Part shown: positions 7,353-16,027 of the stretch, one piece after another
Layout: each line of letters starts with the position of its first letter
How positions within the stretch are numbered: the first letter of the stretch is position 1
Program-made: the position numbers and the translations under genes
Notes under the pieces: model-generated
The model's input: only the letters and a program-made list of their open reading frames with translations
Databases searched by the model: none
What the model was told of the DNA's origin: nothing
Source: a virus
IMG/VR virus record: IMGVR_UViG_3300043570_000312
Coordinates: 1 to 27,156 of that record
Direction: 5' to 3' (one strand)
DNA: 27,156 bases

Positions 7353-9635
7353 ATGGCTACAACTGTAGAACAACTTTATACCCAGATTTTAGGTCGTCAG
7401 CCTGATGCTGAAGGTTTGGCTTTCTGGCAAAGTGCCTTTGGAAATTCTGTTGACGCTGCTGAACAAGCATCATTCATGCAGTCTGTCCAGAGTGTTTTAG
7501 CATCTGCTCCTCCTGCACAACAAGCAGTTTTAGCCCCTAAACTTGTTGCTGAGTCTGTTGCTACAGGTCTTCCAGTAACTACTGTTGCGGCTTCTGTGCC
7601 TCCTCCTCCTGCCCCAACAACTGAATCAATAGTTGCAAACCTAACTCAGCAGATTCTTGGTCAAGGAACTACTGATAAGTGGACAGGCGAAGGCAAAGGA
7701 TCGCCACAAGCTAATGCTGCTGACATGGCTAATATTTTGGCTGGCATTGGTATTACCGATGTAACCCAATTTGGTCAGATACAAAAGACAGTTGTTGATG
7801 AGAATGGTAATGAATCTGTTGTAACAACTTATGGAAATAAAGTAACTGGTCAAGAAGTTCCTAATACTTATTCCGAGCGTCAAACTGGCAATGCCTTTGG
7901 TGGTACGTTTACTGGCAAAGGAAACACAGGTTATCGAGTTGAGTTTGATGCTCAAGGAAATCCTCTTTTCTATACAACTGGTGCGTCTAGTTCTGATGTG
8001 CCTAGTTGGGTAAAACCCGCCTTAATTCTTGGTGGTGCTTACCTTGGTTTAAATGCGGCAGGTTTGTTAGGTGGAGGAACAGCCGCAGCAGGAACTGGTT
8101 TAGGTGCTTCTACATCCCTTGGCACTGGTCTAACAGCAGGAGCAAGTGGCTTGGGAATAAATGCCGCAGGAACAGCGGGTCTTGGTGCTTTGGGTACAGG
8201 TGCTGGCATTACTGCGGGTGCAGGTTTAACTGGTACTGGCATTTTGTCAGGCTCAACTCTTGGAACGGCACTGTTAGGTACAGGCGCAGGTTTAGCAGGT
8301 TTGACAGGAACAGGCATATTGTCTGGTTCTAATCTTGGAACAAACCTTTTAGGTACTACAGGAACAGGCGCTTTAACAGGTACTGGAATTCTTACTGGTT
8401 CTGATTTAGGTACTCAATTACTTGGCACAGGTGCAGGAACAGCGGCTACTGTAGGTGGTCTTACTGGTTTGACAAATGCCGCCAATGTCGGTTTAGGGGC
8501 ATTAGGTACTGGAGTCACAACAGGTTTAACGGGCTTGGGTAGTGGTGCTTTAAATACAGGCGTGAATGTTTCTGGCGCAGGAACTGGAGTTGGCACTGGA
8601 ACAGTAACAGGAACAGGTGTGGGCACAGGCACTGGAACAGGAACTGGCACTGGCACTGGTCTAGCACCAACCCAAATTGGTTCTTTGTTGTCTTCTGGTC
8701 TAACACTTGGTGGTGGCTTGTTACAGAGTCAAACTTCACGAGAAGCCGCCATTGCTGCCCAAGCACGTATTGATGCTGAGACTGCTGCTGCAAAACAAGC
8801 TGCCGCTTTCAGACCTGTTGGCATGACTACTCGCTTTGGTACTTCACAATTCCAAGTCGATCCAGTAACAGGTCAATTGACAAGCGCAGGATACACACTA
8901 AGCCCTGAAGCTAAAGCCCAACAAGACAGGTTCATGGCTTTGTCTAATGCAGGATTGACTCAAGCTGAACAAGCACAAGCACAGTTTGCTCCTCTTCAAA
9001 CAGGCGCTCAGAACTTGTTTAACCTTGGCAATCAGTACATTGCTCAATCTCCTGAATCTGTTGCACAGAACTATCTCAATCAACAGATGGCTTTGTTGCA
9101 ACCAGGCAGAGAGTTAGAGTTAGCTAATCTGCAAAACAGACTCCAACAACAAGGTCGTGGTGGTTTGGCTGTTGCTCAAGGCGGTAATTTGGGTGCTACA
9201 ACTCCTGAGTTACAGGCTTTGTTTAATGCCAGAGCGCAACAAGAGGCTGTCTTGGCGGCTCAAGCTCAACAAGCGGGTCAACAACAGGTTGCTTTTGGTG
9301 CAGGATTGCTTGGCACAGGCGCTCAGACTATGGGTCAATACTATGGTGGTCAACAAGCGGCTTATGCTCCTTATACGACTGCTTTTGGACAAGTTCAAGG
9401 TCTTGAGACTTTGGGGCAACAACCCCTCCAAATGGGTGCGTCTCTTGGTCAAACAGCATCAACTGCGGGAGCAAGAGTGGGTCAACTAGGTTTACAGGGT
9501 GCTGGTCAAAGCGTAGCATTGGCAACAGGACAAGCCGCCACAAATAATCCTTATGCAAATGTGCTAGGTGGTTTAGGTGCTTCGCCAGCATTTAATACTG
9601 CTGCAGGAAATTTCTTTAGTGGCTTATTCTCTTAA
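7353..9635 (+). CDS. Large glycine-rich virion protein with N-terminal DUF4214-like domain
   Basis: The 760-aa protein opens with a DUF4214-like helix pair (LYTQILGRQPDAEGLAFW, about residues 8-25). A proline-rich linker and a beta-rich region follow, then a hydrophobic stretch near residues 219-245 and about 200 residues of glycine/threonine-rich repeats. The C-terminal third is glutamine/alanine-rich and helical (from about residue 465). This composition is usual for podoviral internal or ejection proteins that enter the cell envelope with the DNA, and two further helical proteins follow. DUF4214 occurs mostly in secreted surface-layer proteins, so its presence here is notable. Function is inferred from position and composition only. 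Confidence 0.5.
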   Translation: MATTVEQLYTQILGRQPDAEGLAFWQSAFGNSVDAAEQASFMQSVQSVLASAPPAQQAVLAPKLVAESVATGLPVTTVAASVPPPPAPTTESIVANLTQQILGQGTTDKWTGEGKGSPQANAADMANILAGIGITDVTQFGQIQKTVVDENGNESVVTTYGNKVTGQEVPNTYSERQTGNAFGGTFTGKGNTGYRVEFDAQGNPLFYTTGASSSDVPSWVKPALILGGAYLGLNAAGLLGGGTAAAGTGLGASTSLGTGLTAGASGLGINAAGTAGLGALGTGAGITAGAGLTGTGILSGSTLGTALLGTGAGLAGLTGTGILSGSNLGTNLLGTTGTGALTGTGILTGSDLGTQLLGTGAGTAATVGGLTGLTNAANVGLGALGTGVTTGLTGLGSGALNTGVNVSGAGTGVGTGTVTGTGVGTGTGTGTGTGTGLAPTQIGSLLSSGLTLGGGLLQSQTSREAAIAAQARIDAETAAAKQAAAFRPVGMTTRFGTSQFQVDPVTGQLTSAGYTLSPEAKAQQDRFMALSNAGLTQAEQAQAQFAPLQTGAQNLFNLGNQYIAQSPESVAQNYLNQQMALLQPGRELELANLQNRLQQQGRGGLAVAQGGNLGATTPELQALFNARAQQEAVLAAQAQQAGQQQVAFGAGLLGTGAQTMGQYYGGQQAAYAPYTTAFGQVQGLETLGQQPLQMGASLGQTASTAGARVGQLGLQGAGQSVALATGQAATNNPYANVLGGLGASPAFNTAAGNFFSGLFS
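8226..8438 (+). repeat. Three in-frame 72-75-nt repeats in glycine-rich segment
   Basis: Units begin at 8226, 8301 and 8373, each encoding LTGTGILSGSxLGTxLLGT followed by a short glycine/alanine linker. They are followed by runs of GTGTG around 8580-8660. The repeats keep the frame and diverge mostly at third codon positions, which points to selection on the protein. Confidence 0.8.
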
Positions 9636-9644
9636 GGATTTATC

Positions 9645-11144
9645 ATGGCAGAAAATATAGTAAGTAGCCTTTTTGGTTTAACACCACAAATGTATGGTGA
9701 GCAACAGCGCAGAAGTGCTTTGCAAGAAGGCATTACCCTTGCTCAACTAGACCCTGCGGCACGTGGTGCGGCAATGACCTATGCGGGTGCTAGAGGTCTT
9801 GGTGGTGCTATTGGTGGTGCTATGGGAATTGAAGACCCACAACTTCAGCGCATTACGCAACGTCAACAATTGCTTGGAATGATTGACCCAAGCAATCCGG
9901 ACTCATACATTCAAGCTGCTCAAATGGCATTGCAAAGTGGTGACGCAGAAGCTGCTTATGCTTTGCGTGAGCAAGGTACACAAGCCAGAATGCAAGCCAT
10001 GAAGAATGAAGATTATCTGGCTCAACGTGGTGCTCAAATGCAAGCCCGTGGTCTTGATGCAATTGCTCAAAACTTAATAACACAACTGAAAAACCCAGAT
10101 GGTAGCGTCAATGAAGAGGTGAAGAATAGACTGTTGTCATTCCCACAAGGACAGGCAGCAATCTCTCAGTTTGCCAAAGTTATTCCTGATCTTCGTAGAA
10201 TCGGTGCAATGGGCGCTTCTGAAGATAATCCATTTAAGGTGTTTATTGACGATGCAACTATTCCAAAGACTGTTCAAACTCTTGCGAAACAGTATTCAAC
10301 TAGTCTTGAAAAAGGCATTCTTGATCCTGAAAAGGTTGATGTAAAAGCTAAAGAGTTGGCTGAGATGACTCAGCGAATTAGCCAGTTTGAACAAAACCAA
10401 GCTCAGATTAAAAACAATCAAGACACACTTGCTTCATTAAGGTCTCAAGGTCTTGAGAACTCTCGTCAAAGCCTTTTGATTCAACAAGGCAATCAAGCAT
10501 TGCAAGCGCAGAATATTGCGTTCCAACAGGATATGAAGAAAGCAGAAGCAGAGCGTAAAGCAGAAACTGCTAGAACTAAGCCACTACCTGCATATCTTGC
10601 AAAAGATGAAGAAGCAGATTATGGAACTGCAACTGCTGCAACGAACTTAGCGTCTGATGCTAATAACTTTATTGGAAGAATTAAATCCGGTGACATCAAG
10701 TTTGGCTTAAAAGATAGAGCTACTATTAGAGCAAGGCAATTAGTTGGATCAGAAGACCCTGATGTTCTTGCTAGAGAAGATTATGATAAGTTCTTGAAGG
10801 TATTGACCAATGAGAGTTTGCGTTTAAACAAAGGCACACAAACTGAAGGTGATGCTGTAAGGGCGGCAAAAGAACTTGAAAGTTCAGAGTCTCCTCAAGC
10901 AGCGGCAGCAGCAATGAGACGTTTGGTTGACATCAATGTTAGGCGTACTCAGAACGCTGCTGATGATGTATTAAGACGTAGAAAGAATGCCAATTTCCCT
11001 GAACCAGAACGTGCAATTGAAGTTCCTAAATTTGATGTTCAAATTATTGACAATGCTGACTATCAAAGGTTTCTGAAGAACCCCAAGTTCCCATCAGGAA
11101 CGCCATACATTGACCCCGAAGGACAAAGAAGGACAAAACGATAA
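9645..11144 (+). CDS. Probable internal virion / ejection protein
   Basis: This 499-aa protein is almost entirely helical and rich in Q, A and charged residues. A small Gly/Ala-rich, weakly hydrophobic patch near residues 45-60 (GARGLGGAIGGAMGI) resembles membrane-inserting segments of ejection proteins. Residues about 230-310 look like a coiled coil. It lies between two other large helical virion proteins; its stop overlaps the next ATG (TAATG). I do not recognise a named family. A role in DNA delivery is inferred from order (after tail genes, before lysis) and composition. Confidence 0.45.
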   Translation: MAENIVSSLFGLTPQMYGEQQRRSALQEGITLAQLDPAARGAAMTYAGARGLGGAIGGAMGIEDPQLQRITQRQQLLGMIDPSNPDSYIQAAQMALQSGDAEAAYALREQGTQARMQAMKNEDYLAQRGAQMQARGLDAIAQNLITQLKNPDGSVNEEVKNRLLSFPQGQAAISQFAKVIPDLRRIGAMGASEDNPFKVFIDDATIPKTVQTLAKQYSTSLEKGILDPEKVDVKAKELAEMTQRISQFEQNQAQIKNNQDTLASLRSQGLENSRQSLLIQQGNQALQAQNIAFQQDMKKAEAERKAETARTKPLPAYLAKDEEADYGTATAATNLASDANNFIGRIKSGDIKFGLKDRATIRARQLVGSEDPDVLAREDYDKFLKVLTNESLRLNKGTQTEGDAVRAAKELESSESPQAAAAAMRRLVDINVRRTQNAADDVLRRRKNANFPEPERAIEVPKFDVQIIDNADYQRFLKNPKFPSGTPYIDPEGQRRTKR

Positions 11145-13000
11145 TGGCTGACTATAAAGATGATCCCATTGCTGACCAACCACAGGCATTCAAATCAGTC
11201 CTTGGTTCGCCCGTAGAGTACTCAGGGGTAGCCGAGGCTGTTAGGTCTGTTGGTCAAGGCTTGACCTTTGGAACACTTGACGAAATCGAGGCAGCACTTA
11301 GAACTGGCTCGATTAGTGGGCCAGAGTATGAGCGTCAACGCAATATTTTGCGTGAACAACAAAAACAGTTCGGCATGGATATGCCAATTGTTAAAACAAG
11401 TGCAGAGATCGGTGGCAGTTTGATTGCTCCGCTTGGCATTGCTAGACAGGTGGCAAAACTTGCTCCTGCCACTCAAGCATTGATTACGGGTCAGACTGTG
11501 CCAGGTCAAATTGCCCGTGGTACTGGAATTGGAGCAGTTACAGGTGCGGCTTCTGGTTATGGTTTTGCTGAAAAAGAAGATGGCTCTGAGGCTGCCACAG
11601 GTGGTGTATTTGGTGGCATATTGGGTGGTTCTGTGCCTATTGTTGTTAAGGGTGCAGGAACTCTAATTAAGAATGTCTTGAATTCTGCGGGTATTGGCGA
11701 TCAAGAGACTGTTGCATCAAAGATGTTGGCAAGCTATCTCAAGAAAGATAATCTTTCGCCAACAGAAGCGCAACAAGCATTGGATGAATTGCGTAGGATT
11801 GGCGTTCCCAATCCGGTCATTGCTGACTTAGGTAAAAACCTTAACGACTTGGCCTACAGTGCTTATGTTGTGCAATCCAAAACCAAGGGTGCTACTCAAG
11901 AATTCCTTGAAAATCGTCTTATTGACCAACCAAATGACATGGTTAGGGGATTGGTTGAAAAAGCAGGTTTGGCTAAAAATGTCAATGGTTTTGAGTATCT
12001 TGAAGCATTGTCTGCAAATCAGTCACGACTTGCTTCTCAAGCATATCCAGAAGCCTATAGCAAAGCCATCAATGCTGTGCCATTTAGAAAGTTCATTGAC
12101 AGAGATGTTTTTGCCAAAGCCTATGGAGAGGCAGTTAAAAGAGCAGATGTTTATGGTCAAAAACTGCCAGACCTTGGTTCTATTCGCAATGCTCAATCAG
12201 TTCCTACTGATGTTTTGCATCAAATCAAAATGGGACTTGACCGAATTGTTGATGCTGAAACAGACAACATAACAAAAAAGATATCCGGTTATGGAAGTGA
12301 TGTCGCTAAAGTTAAGAACGAATTTAACGATCTAATCAAGTCACTCAATCCTGAATACAAGAAAGCCAATGCTGAATTTGCTGATGCAGAACGCATTAAA
12401 AACGCTTTCAAGATGGGTGAGGACTATCAAAAACTTGACCCTGCAGAGGCCGCATCTAAGATCAAAAAATTGACTTCTGATGAGAAAGAGGCGTTTCGTT
12501 TGGGTGTGATGGCTGATGTCAACCAACGACTTGGAAACTACAAAAGCGGTGATTTCACTAAGCAAATCTTTAAATCAGAGAATCAAAAGCTATTGTTGAG
12601 AAATGCTTTCCCAGATCAAGCCTCTTATACTGAGTTTTCTCAGTATGTAAAAGGATTGAATCAGCAAGCTACAACTAAGCAACGTGTTCTTGGTGGCTCT
12701 AGAACAGATGAAAATCGTGCTGTGCGTGAAGAGTCAAACTTGCTTGGCTCACTTGCTCAAGCAGCGGTAGCAAGTGATCCTTTGAGTATGTTACGAGCTG
12801 GCGGTTCAGCCTTGCTTTCGAGAGCAAAAGGCATAAGTAGCGAGAGTTCAGAGGCTCTGCAAAAACGCTTGTTTAGTGTTGATCCGGTAGAGCAGACTGC
12901 AATCTTGCAAGAATTAAACAAAAGAGCTAGAAAACCACAAACTGGATTGCTAACAGGTGCTGCTGCCGTTGGAAGTGCCACCGGAATCATTGGTGACTAA
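11144..13000 (+). CDS. Probable internal virion / DNA-transfer protein
   Basis: The 618-aa product has an N-terminal region with VGQGLTFGTLDEIEAALR. Then come Gly/Ala-rich hydrophobic segments about residues 122-172 (GTGIGAVTGAASGYGFA, GGVFGGILGGSVPIVVKGAG) that could insert into a membrane. A long helical C-terminal body follows, closing with another Gly/Ala segment. The combination of a soluble helical body and glycine-zipper membrane segments is common in phage ejection proteins. It is the last of three such genes. No enzyme motif such as a lytic transglycosylase is visible. Confidence 0.5.
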   Translation: MADYKDDPIADQPQAFKSVLGSPVEYSGVAEAVRSVGQGLTFGTLDEIEAALRTGSISGPEYERQRNILREQQKQFGMDMPIVKTSAEIGGSLIAPLGIARQVAKLAPATQALITGQTVPGQIARGTGIGAVTGAASGYGFAEKEDGSEAATGGVFGGILGGSVPIVVKGAGTLIKNVLNSAGIGDQETVASKMLASYLKKDNLSPTEAQQALDELRRIGVPNPVIADLGKNLNDLAYSAYVVQSKTKGATQEFLENRLIDQPNDMVRGLVEKAGLAKNVNGFEYLEALSANQSRLASQAYPEAYSKAINAVPFRKFIDRDVFAKAYGEAVKRADVYGQKLPDLGSIRNAQSVPTDVLHQIKMGLDRIVDAETDNITKKISGYGSDVAKVKNEFNDLIKSLNPEYKKANAEFADAERIKNAFKMGEDYQKLDPAEAASKIKKLTSDEKEAFRLGVMADVNQRLGNYKSGDFTKQIFKSENQKLLLRNAFPDQASYTEFSQYVKGLNQQATTKQRVLGGSRTDENRAVREESNLLGSLAQAAVASDPLSMLRAGGSALLSRAKGISSESSEALQKRLFSVDPVEQTAILQELNKRARKPQTGLLTGAAAVGSATGIIGD

Positions 13001-13001
13001 C

Positions 13002-13094
13002 GTGAGAAACTTTGCCGAAGCATTTGTTGCGGCATTCTTTCTTGTTTGTTTTGTCATTTATTGTAGTTATATTGTTATCTGGGCATTTCCGTGA
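13002..13094 (+). CDS. Tiny membrane protein, GTG start
   Basis: A 30-codon ORF starts with GTG one base after the preceding TAA and ends in TGA 13092-13094, overlapping the GTG of the next small ORF. The product is a single hydrophobic helix (FVAAFFLVCFVIYCSYIVIW) with a short charged start. Tight packing on both sides supports it being real. It may belong to the membrane-protein group that precedes the lysis genes. Function unknown. Confidence 0.5.
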   Translation: MRNFAEAFVAAFFLVCFVIYCSYIVIWAFP

Positions 13095-13204
13095 TCGCCT
13101 TTCTCTTGGCGGCAACCATAGAGTACCGATGTATTAAGTGGACTTGGACTGGTGATGTTTACAACCGAAGGGTTGTTTGCATTAAGTGGGAGAGAAAGAA
13201 ATGA
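13091..13204 (+). CDS. Small cysteine/tryptophan-containing protein, GTG start
   Basis: This 37-codon ORF links two genes by overlap: its GTG overlaps the previous TGA, and its TGA (13202-13204) overlaps ATG 13201 of the next gene. The product has a short hydrophobic N-terminus (VIAFLLAATIEY) and a basic Trp-rich tail (RCIKWTWTGDVYNRR). I have an impression of similar tiny proteins in related phages but cannot name a family. Function unknown. Confidence 0.5.
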   Translation: MIAFLLAATIEYRCIKWTWTGDVYNRRVVCIKWERKK

Positions 13205-13698
13205 TTGATCCTATTACGGCTCTAGCTGGCATACAGTCAGCAATCAGCATGGTCAAGAAGGCAGCCAATGTTGCCAATGACTTAGGCTCACTTGCGCCCA
13301 TGATTGGTAAGCTATTTGACGCTAAGTCTGTAGCTACAAAAGCCATGCTTCAGGCTAAACAGTCTGGTAAAGGCTCAAACATGGGGACTGCCCTCCAGAT
13401 TGAGATGGCACTAGAACAGGCTAGAGCGTTTGAAGAAGAGTTAAAGATGCTATTCATGCAGACAGGCAAGATTGATGTCTGGAACAAGATTAAAGCCCGT
13501 CAAGCAGAGATGGACTTGGCAGATGCCAAAGAGATAAGTGCATTAAAGAAGGCAGAGAAAGAAGCCAAGCAGAAAGAGCAAGAACAGCTAGAGATTGGTT
13601 TGGCAATAGGTGGAATATTCTTTGTCTTGTTTCTAGTGTTTGTTGGCGTGAACGAAATGATGGATTTCTGTGCAACCACTCGTAGATGTGGCAGATGA
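13201..13698 (+). CDS. Membrane-anchored coiled-coil protein of unknown function
   Basis: ATG 13201 is preferred over the in-frame GTG at 13186 because it overlaps the upstream TGA and has a purine-rich site (GGGAGAG) before it. The 165-aa product starts with MIDPITALAGIQSAIS, a pattern common in small phage virion-region proteins. It has a long charged helix (about 65-130) and one transmembrane segment near residues 132-150 (LAIGGIFFVLFLVFVGV). It could be a minor virion or lysis-associated membrane protein. Its TGA overlaps the next ATG. Confidence 0.6.
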   Translation: MIDPITALAGIQSAISMVKKAANVANDLGSLAPMIGKLFDAKSVATKAMLQAKQSGKGSNMGTALQIEMALEQARAFEEELKMLFMQTGKIDVWNKIKARQAEMDLADAKEISALKKAEKEAKQKEQEQLEIGLAIGGIFFVLFLVFVGVNEMMDFCATTRRCGR

Positions 13699-13850
13699 AT
13701 GAGTACCAGAAGACCTTTGACCTATGCCTAAAGATATTTGTCTATGGGGTAGTGGCATTGTGGTTTCTTGGTTTCTTAAAGTTCTTACCTGATGATCTGT
13801 CTGACAGAATTGTCAATCTTCTACTTGGAAAGGTTGGTCTTGGCAAATGA
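13695..13850 (+). CDS. Small one-helix membrane protein
   Basis: A 51-aa ORF starts at ATG 13695, overlapping the previous stop, and ends at TGA 13850, overlapping the lipoprotein start. It has a polar N-terminus, one hydrophobic segment (IFVYGVVALWFLGFLKFL) and an amphipathic C-terminal helix. The double overlap strongly suggests translational coupling. Function unknown; a holin accessory role is possible but not shown. Confidence 0.6.
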   Translation: MNEYQKTFDLCLKIFVYGVVALWFLGFLKFLPDDLSDRIVNLLLGKVGLGK

Positions 13851-14053
13851 AGTACTTACTTGTATTACTTGTATTTTTAGTTGGTTGTGATGAGAAATAT
13901 CGGTATTTTTGCCAAAACCCAGACAACTTCCATGCTGAACAATGTCAAAAACCTAGATGCCAATTCACTCAGACTTGCCCTGAGTACTTGGTTGCCCCAA
14001 TCTTGGAGAAAAAAATCAATGATGTCCAACCAGAAAACAAACCTAACAACTGA
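13847..14053 (+). CDS. Small cysteine-rich lipoprotein
   Basis: The 68-aa product has a signal peptide (MKYLLVLLVFLVGC) with a lipobox LVGC, so Cys14 should be lipidated. The mature part has five more cysteines in a pattern CxNPDNF...C...C...CPEYL. That suggests disulfides in the periplasm or on the outer membrane. It sits in the lysis region but is separate from the Rz/Rz1-like pair further on. It might act in lysis or superinfection exclusion; neither is proven. Confidence 0.6.
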   Translation: MKYLLVLLVFLVGCDEKYRYFCQNPDNFHAEQCQKPRCQFTQTCPEYLVAPILEKKINDVQPENKPNN

Positions 14054-14537
14054 AGAGATCGAGGTCAGGATTTGGGGGTTTGTTGTGATTGCAGTCACGC
14101 TCATTCTCATGTTCATTGTTGCTGCTTTGCTCTACTCGGTCACGTTTGTGACTCAGCCAATCAAAAGCATGGCTCCGATTGACCAAGCCTATACCAAGAT
14201 GCTGAACGATATTGTTCTGTTGATCGTTGGTGGTATTGGTGGAGTTATTGGTAAACGGGCTATGTCTACTGCCGCTAAAGCGTTTAATCCTCCAACGCAA
14301 CCAATGTGTCAACCAATGGGTTATGGAGGCTCTCAGGGCGGTTTTAACTCGTCCTATGCCCCTCCGCAATCTGCGTATGGTTTGCCTAGTCAACCATTTG
14401 GTGCAATGCCTGTTTGGAAGAACCCTGAGTTGGATGAATCATGGACACCTGGCCCTCCTCCGACAACTCCTCCTGACCACCTAGAAGATGACCAAGAGCG
14501 TGAAGAATTGGCTCAAGCAAGAAAAGAGGCTGAATAA
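14019..14537 (+). CDS. Holin candidate (two transmembrane helices, proline-rich tail)
   Basis: I set the start at ATG 14019, with GGAGA 9 nt upstream; the frame is open further upstream but without a ribosome site. The 172-aa product has a transmembrane helix at about 19-45 and a second at about 63-80 (IVLLIVGGIGGVIGKRA), followed by a long cytoplasm-type Pro/Gly/Gln-rich and acidic tail. The second helix and its GKR end resemble phage holins. The gene lies directly before the spanin and endolysin genes. It overlaps the lipoprotein gene by 35 nt and its stop overlaps the spanin ATG. The holin assignment is from context. Confidence 0.5.
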   Translation: MMSNQKTNLTTEEIEVRIWGFVVIAVTLILMFIVAALLYSVTFVTQPIKSMAPIDQAYTKMLNDIVLLIVGGIGGVIGKRAMSTAAKAFNPPTQPMCQPMGYGGSQGGFNSSYAPPQSAYGLPSQPFGAMPVWKNPELDESWTPGPPPTTPPDHLEDDQEREELAQARKEAE

Positions 14538-15034
14538 TGTTTCCTATCCCCTTACCTTGGTTAATCGTGGGTGTTTTGGTATCTCTCTTTGGTACATACC
14601 GAGTAGGACACCACTATGGGTGGCTAGAACGTGATAACGACATGAAGATTGCCATTGCCAAAAAGAATGATGAAGCTCGTCTAATCGAGCAAAACATGAC
14701 TGAAAAACTTTCTCAACAATCTGCCAAACTACAGGAAGCCAATGATGCTATCAACAAAAAAACTACTGCTCTTGCTGTTGCCAATCGTGCTGGCAAGTTG
14801 CGCCTCTGCCCCTCAAGTAACGTACAAACCCCCACAAATACCGCCCCTACCAGCGCAGATTCAAAAGCAACCAGTGAACCTGACAGACCGACTAATGAAC
14901 CTTCTGATGCCGAAAGAGCAACAATCGATGCCATCGCAGAAATAGTCGCCCAAGGTGATAAGAATACTGTCGCTTTGAACGCTTGCGTAGACTCGTATAA
15001 CCAGATGAGAGACCTGTTGAATGATAAACGCTGA
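14537..15034 (+). CDS. Inner-membrane spanin (Rz-like)
   Basis: The 165-aa protein has one N-terminal transmembrane segment (about 7-21, PWLIVGVLVSLFGTY). A long helical periplasmic domain follows, from about residue 33 to 90 (KKNDEARLIEQNMTEKLSQQ), with a flexible Pro/Thr/Ser region and a final helix. This is the usual layout of an i-spanin, which spans the periplasm with the o-spanin to fuse inner and outer membranes at lysis. A lipoprotein frame is nested inside it at 14742-14945, and the endolysin start overlaps its end by 14 nt. Confidence 0.8.
   Translation: MFPIPLPWLIVGVLVSLFGTYRVGHHYGWLERDNDMKIAIAKKNDEARLIEQNMTEKLSQQSAKLQEANDAINKKTTALAVANRAGKLRLCPSSNVQTPTNTAPTSADSKATSEPDRPTNEPSDAERATIDAIAEIVAQGDKNTVALNACVDSYNQMRDLLNDKR
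14742..14945 (+). CDS. Outer-membrane spanin lipoprotein (Rz1-like), nested in Rz-like gene
   Basis: This ORF lies wholly inside the i-spanin gene in the +1 frame. The 67-aa product has a lysine-containing leader, a six-leucine core and lipobox LASC, predicting lipidated Cys20. A proline-rich mature part follows (PPQIPPLPAQIQ), typical of Rz1-type o-spanins. AGGA at 14733-14736 fits either ATG 14742 or ATG 14745; the second has the better spacing. Nested Rz/Rz1 pairs are well known, so this overlap is expected. Confidence 0.85.
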   Translation: MMLSTKKLLLLLLPIVLASCASAPQVTYKPPQIPPLPAQIQKQPVNLTDRLMNLLMPKEQQSMPSQK

Positions 15035-15617
15035 ACAACTTAAAAAACTTCACATTGGTGCGGAGTGGGTAGATGCCCTAAATGCCACTTTTGAGCGTTT
15101 TGACATTATGAATCCACTTAGAAAAGCGGCTTTCATTGGTCAATGTGGGCATGAATGTGGCAACTTCAGGATTCTTGAAGAAAATTTGATGTATAGGGCA
15201 GAGGCTTTGCAGAAGTTATGGCCTAAAAGGTTTGATGCTGCCAAGGCACAGGCTTGCGCTCGTAATCCTAAGTTGATTGCCAATACTGTTTACTCTAATC
15301 GCATGGGAAACAGGGATGAGGCTTCTGGGGATGGGTATCGTTTCCGAGGCCGAGGATGTATCCAATTGACAGGCCATGCAAACTATTTTCATGCAGGTCA
15401 GGCTCTAGGGGTAGATTTTGTAATGCAACCAGAGCTGGTGGCGACTCCCATGTATGCCGCACTGACTGCGGGATGGTTTTGGGATGTCCAAAAGCTGAAC
15501 CAATACGCTGATACCAAAGATTACAAAACTTTAACAAAGAAGATAAATGGTGGGTTTATAGGGCTAGAAGACCGCATAAAACACATAGATCACGCCTTAC
15601 TTGTGTTGGCATCTTAA
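15021..15617 (+). CDS. Endolysin, glycoside hydrolase family 19-like
   Basis: The 198-aa protein matches the phage GH19 (chitinase-like) lysozyme pattern. GHECGNF at 43-49 carries the probable catalytic acid E45, the next acidic pair is E54/E55, and the substrate-cleft signature GRGCIQLTGHANY spans 110-122. GWFWD and the closing KKINGG segment also fit. It should cleave peptidoglycan glycan strands after holin action. No signal peptide is seen. The start overlaps the spanin gene by 14 nt, completing the lysis cassette. Confidence 0.85.
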   Translation: MINAEQLKKLHIGAEWVDALNATFERFDIMNPLRKAAFIGQCGHECGNFRILEENLMYRAEALQKLWPKRFDAAKAQACARNPKLIANTVYSNRMGNRDEASGDGYRFRGRGCIQLTGHANYFHAGQALGVDFVMQPELVATPMYAALTAGWFWDVQKLNQYADTKDYKTLTKKINGGFIGLEDRIKHIDHALLVLAS

Positions 15618-15652
15618 ATTAAATTGTCATAAATACTGTATAAGGTGTTGAA

Positions 15653-16027
15653 ATGCCTAACATTCCTACACCAGAAGATGCAAAACTTTTCGCACAAAGT
15701 GTCAGAAAGTGGCAACAAGTGCTTAGTCTGGGTGATTGGAGAATTGAAAAAGGAAGTAAACCAGCTAAAGCTGCTATGGCTTCTGTTGAGTTTAATACTT
15801 CTGCTCGATTGGCTACTTATAGACTAGGTGACTTTGGTGCTGAGAAGATCACACCAGAGTCTCTGGATCAGACTGCTTTACATGAGTTGCTTCATGTGTT
15901 TCTGCACGATTTAATGACTGTGGCGCAAGACCCTAAATCATCTCAAGATGAAGTGGAAATGCAAGAGCATAGAGTCATTAACCTTTTAGAAAAGTTACTG
16001 TCTAAGGATACCAATGGGCGCTCATAA
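15653..16027 (+). CDS. Small zincin-like metallopeptidase domain protein
   Basis: This 124-aa protein carries HELLH at residues 77-81 followed by H85-D86, a zinc-binding HExxH with a downstream His/Asp ligand candidate. The preceding part is short and beta-rich. The fold is probably a minimal zincin, of the kind found as single-domain proteins in phages. The substrate is unknown; a virion-protein processing role or a SprT-like role are both possible. An AAGG site lies about 7 nt before the ATG. It overlaps the next gene by 14 nt. Confidence 0.6.
   Translation: MPNIPTPEDAKLFAQSVRKWQQVLSLGDWRIEKGSKPAKAAMASVEFNTSARLATYRLGDFGAEKITPESLDQTALHELLHVFLHDLMTVAQDPKSSQDEVEMQEHRVINLLEKLLSKDTNGRS

Noticed and set aside
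8006-8332. Forward ORF in another frame of the glycine-rich virion gene, rich in Trp, Arg and Ser
   Set aside because: The composition follows directly from shifting glycine/threonine repeats; no ribosome site or motif.
11859-12272. 137-codon forward ORF within the third ejection-protein gene
   Set aside because: Leucine/lysine-rich shadow without domain features; unlike the methyltransferase overlap it shows no recognisable motifs or suitable start signal.
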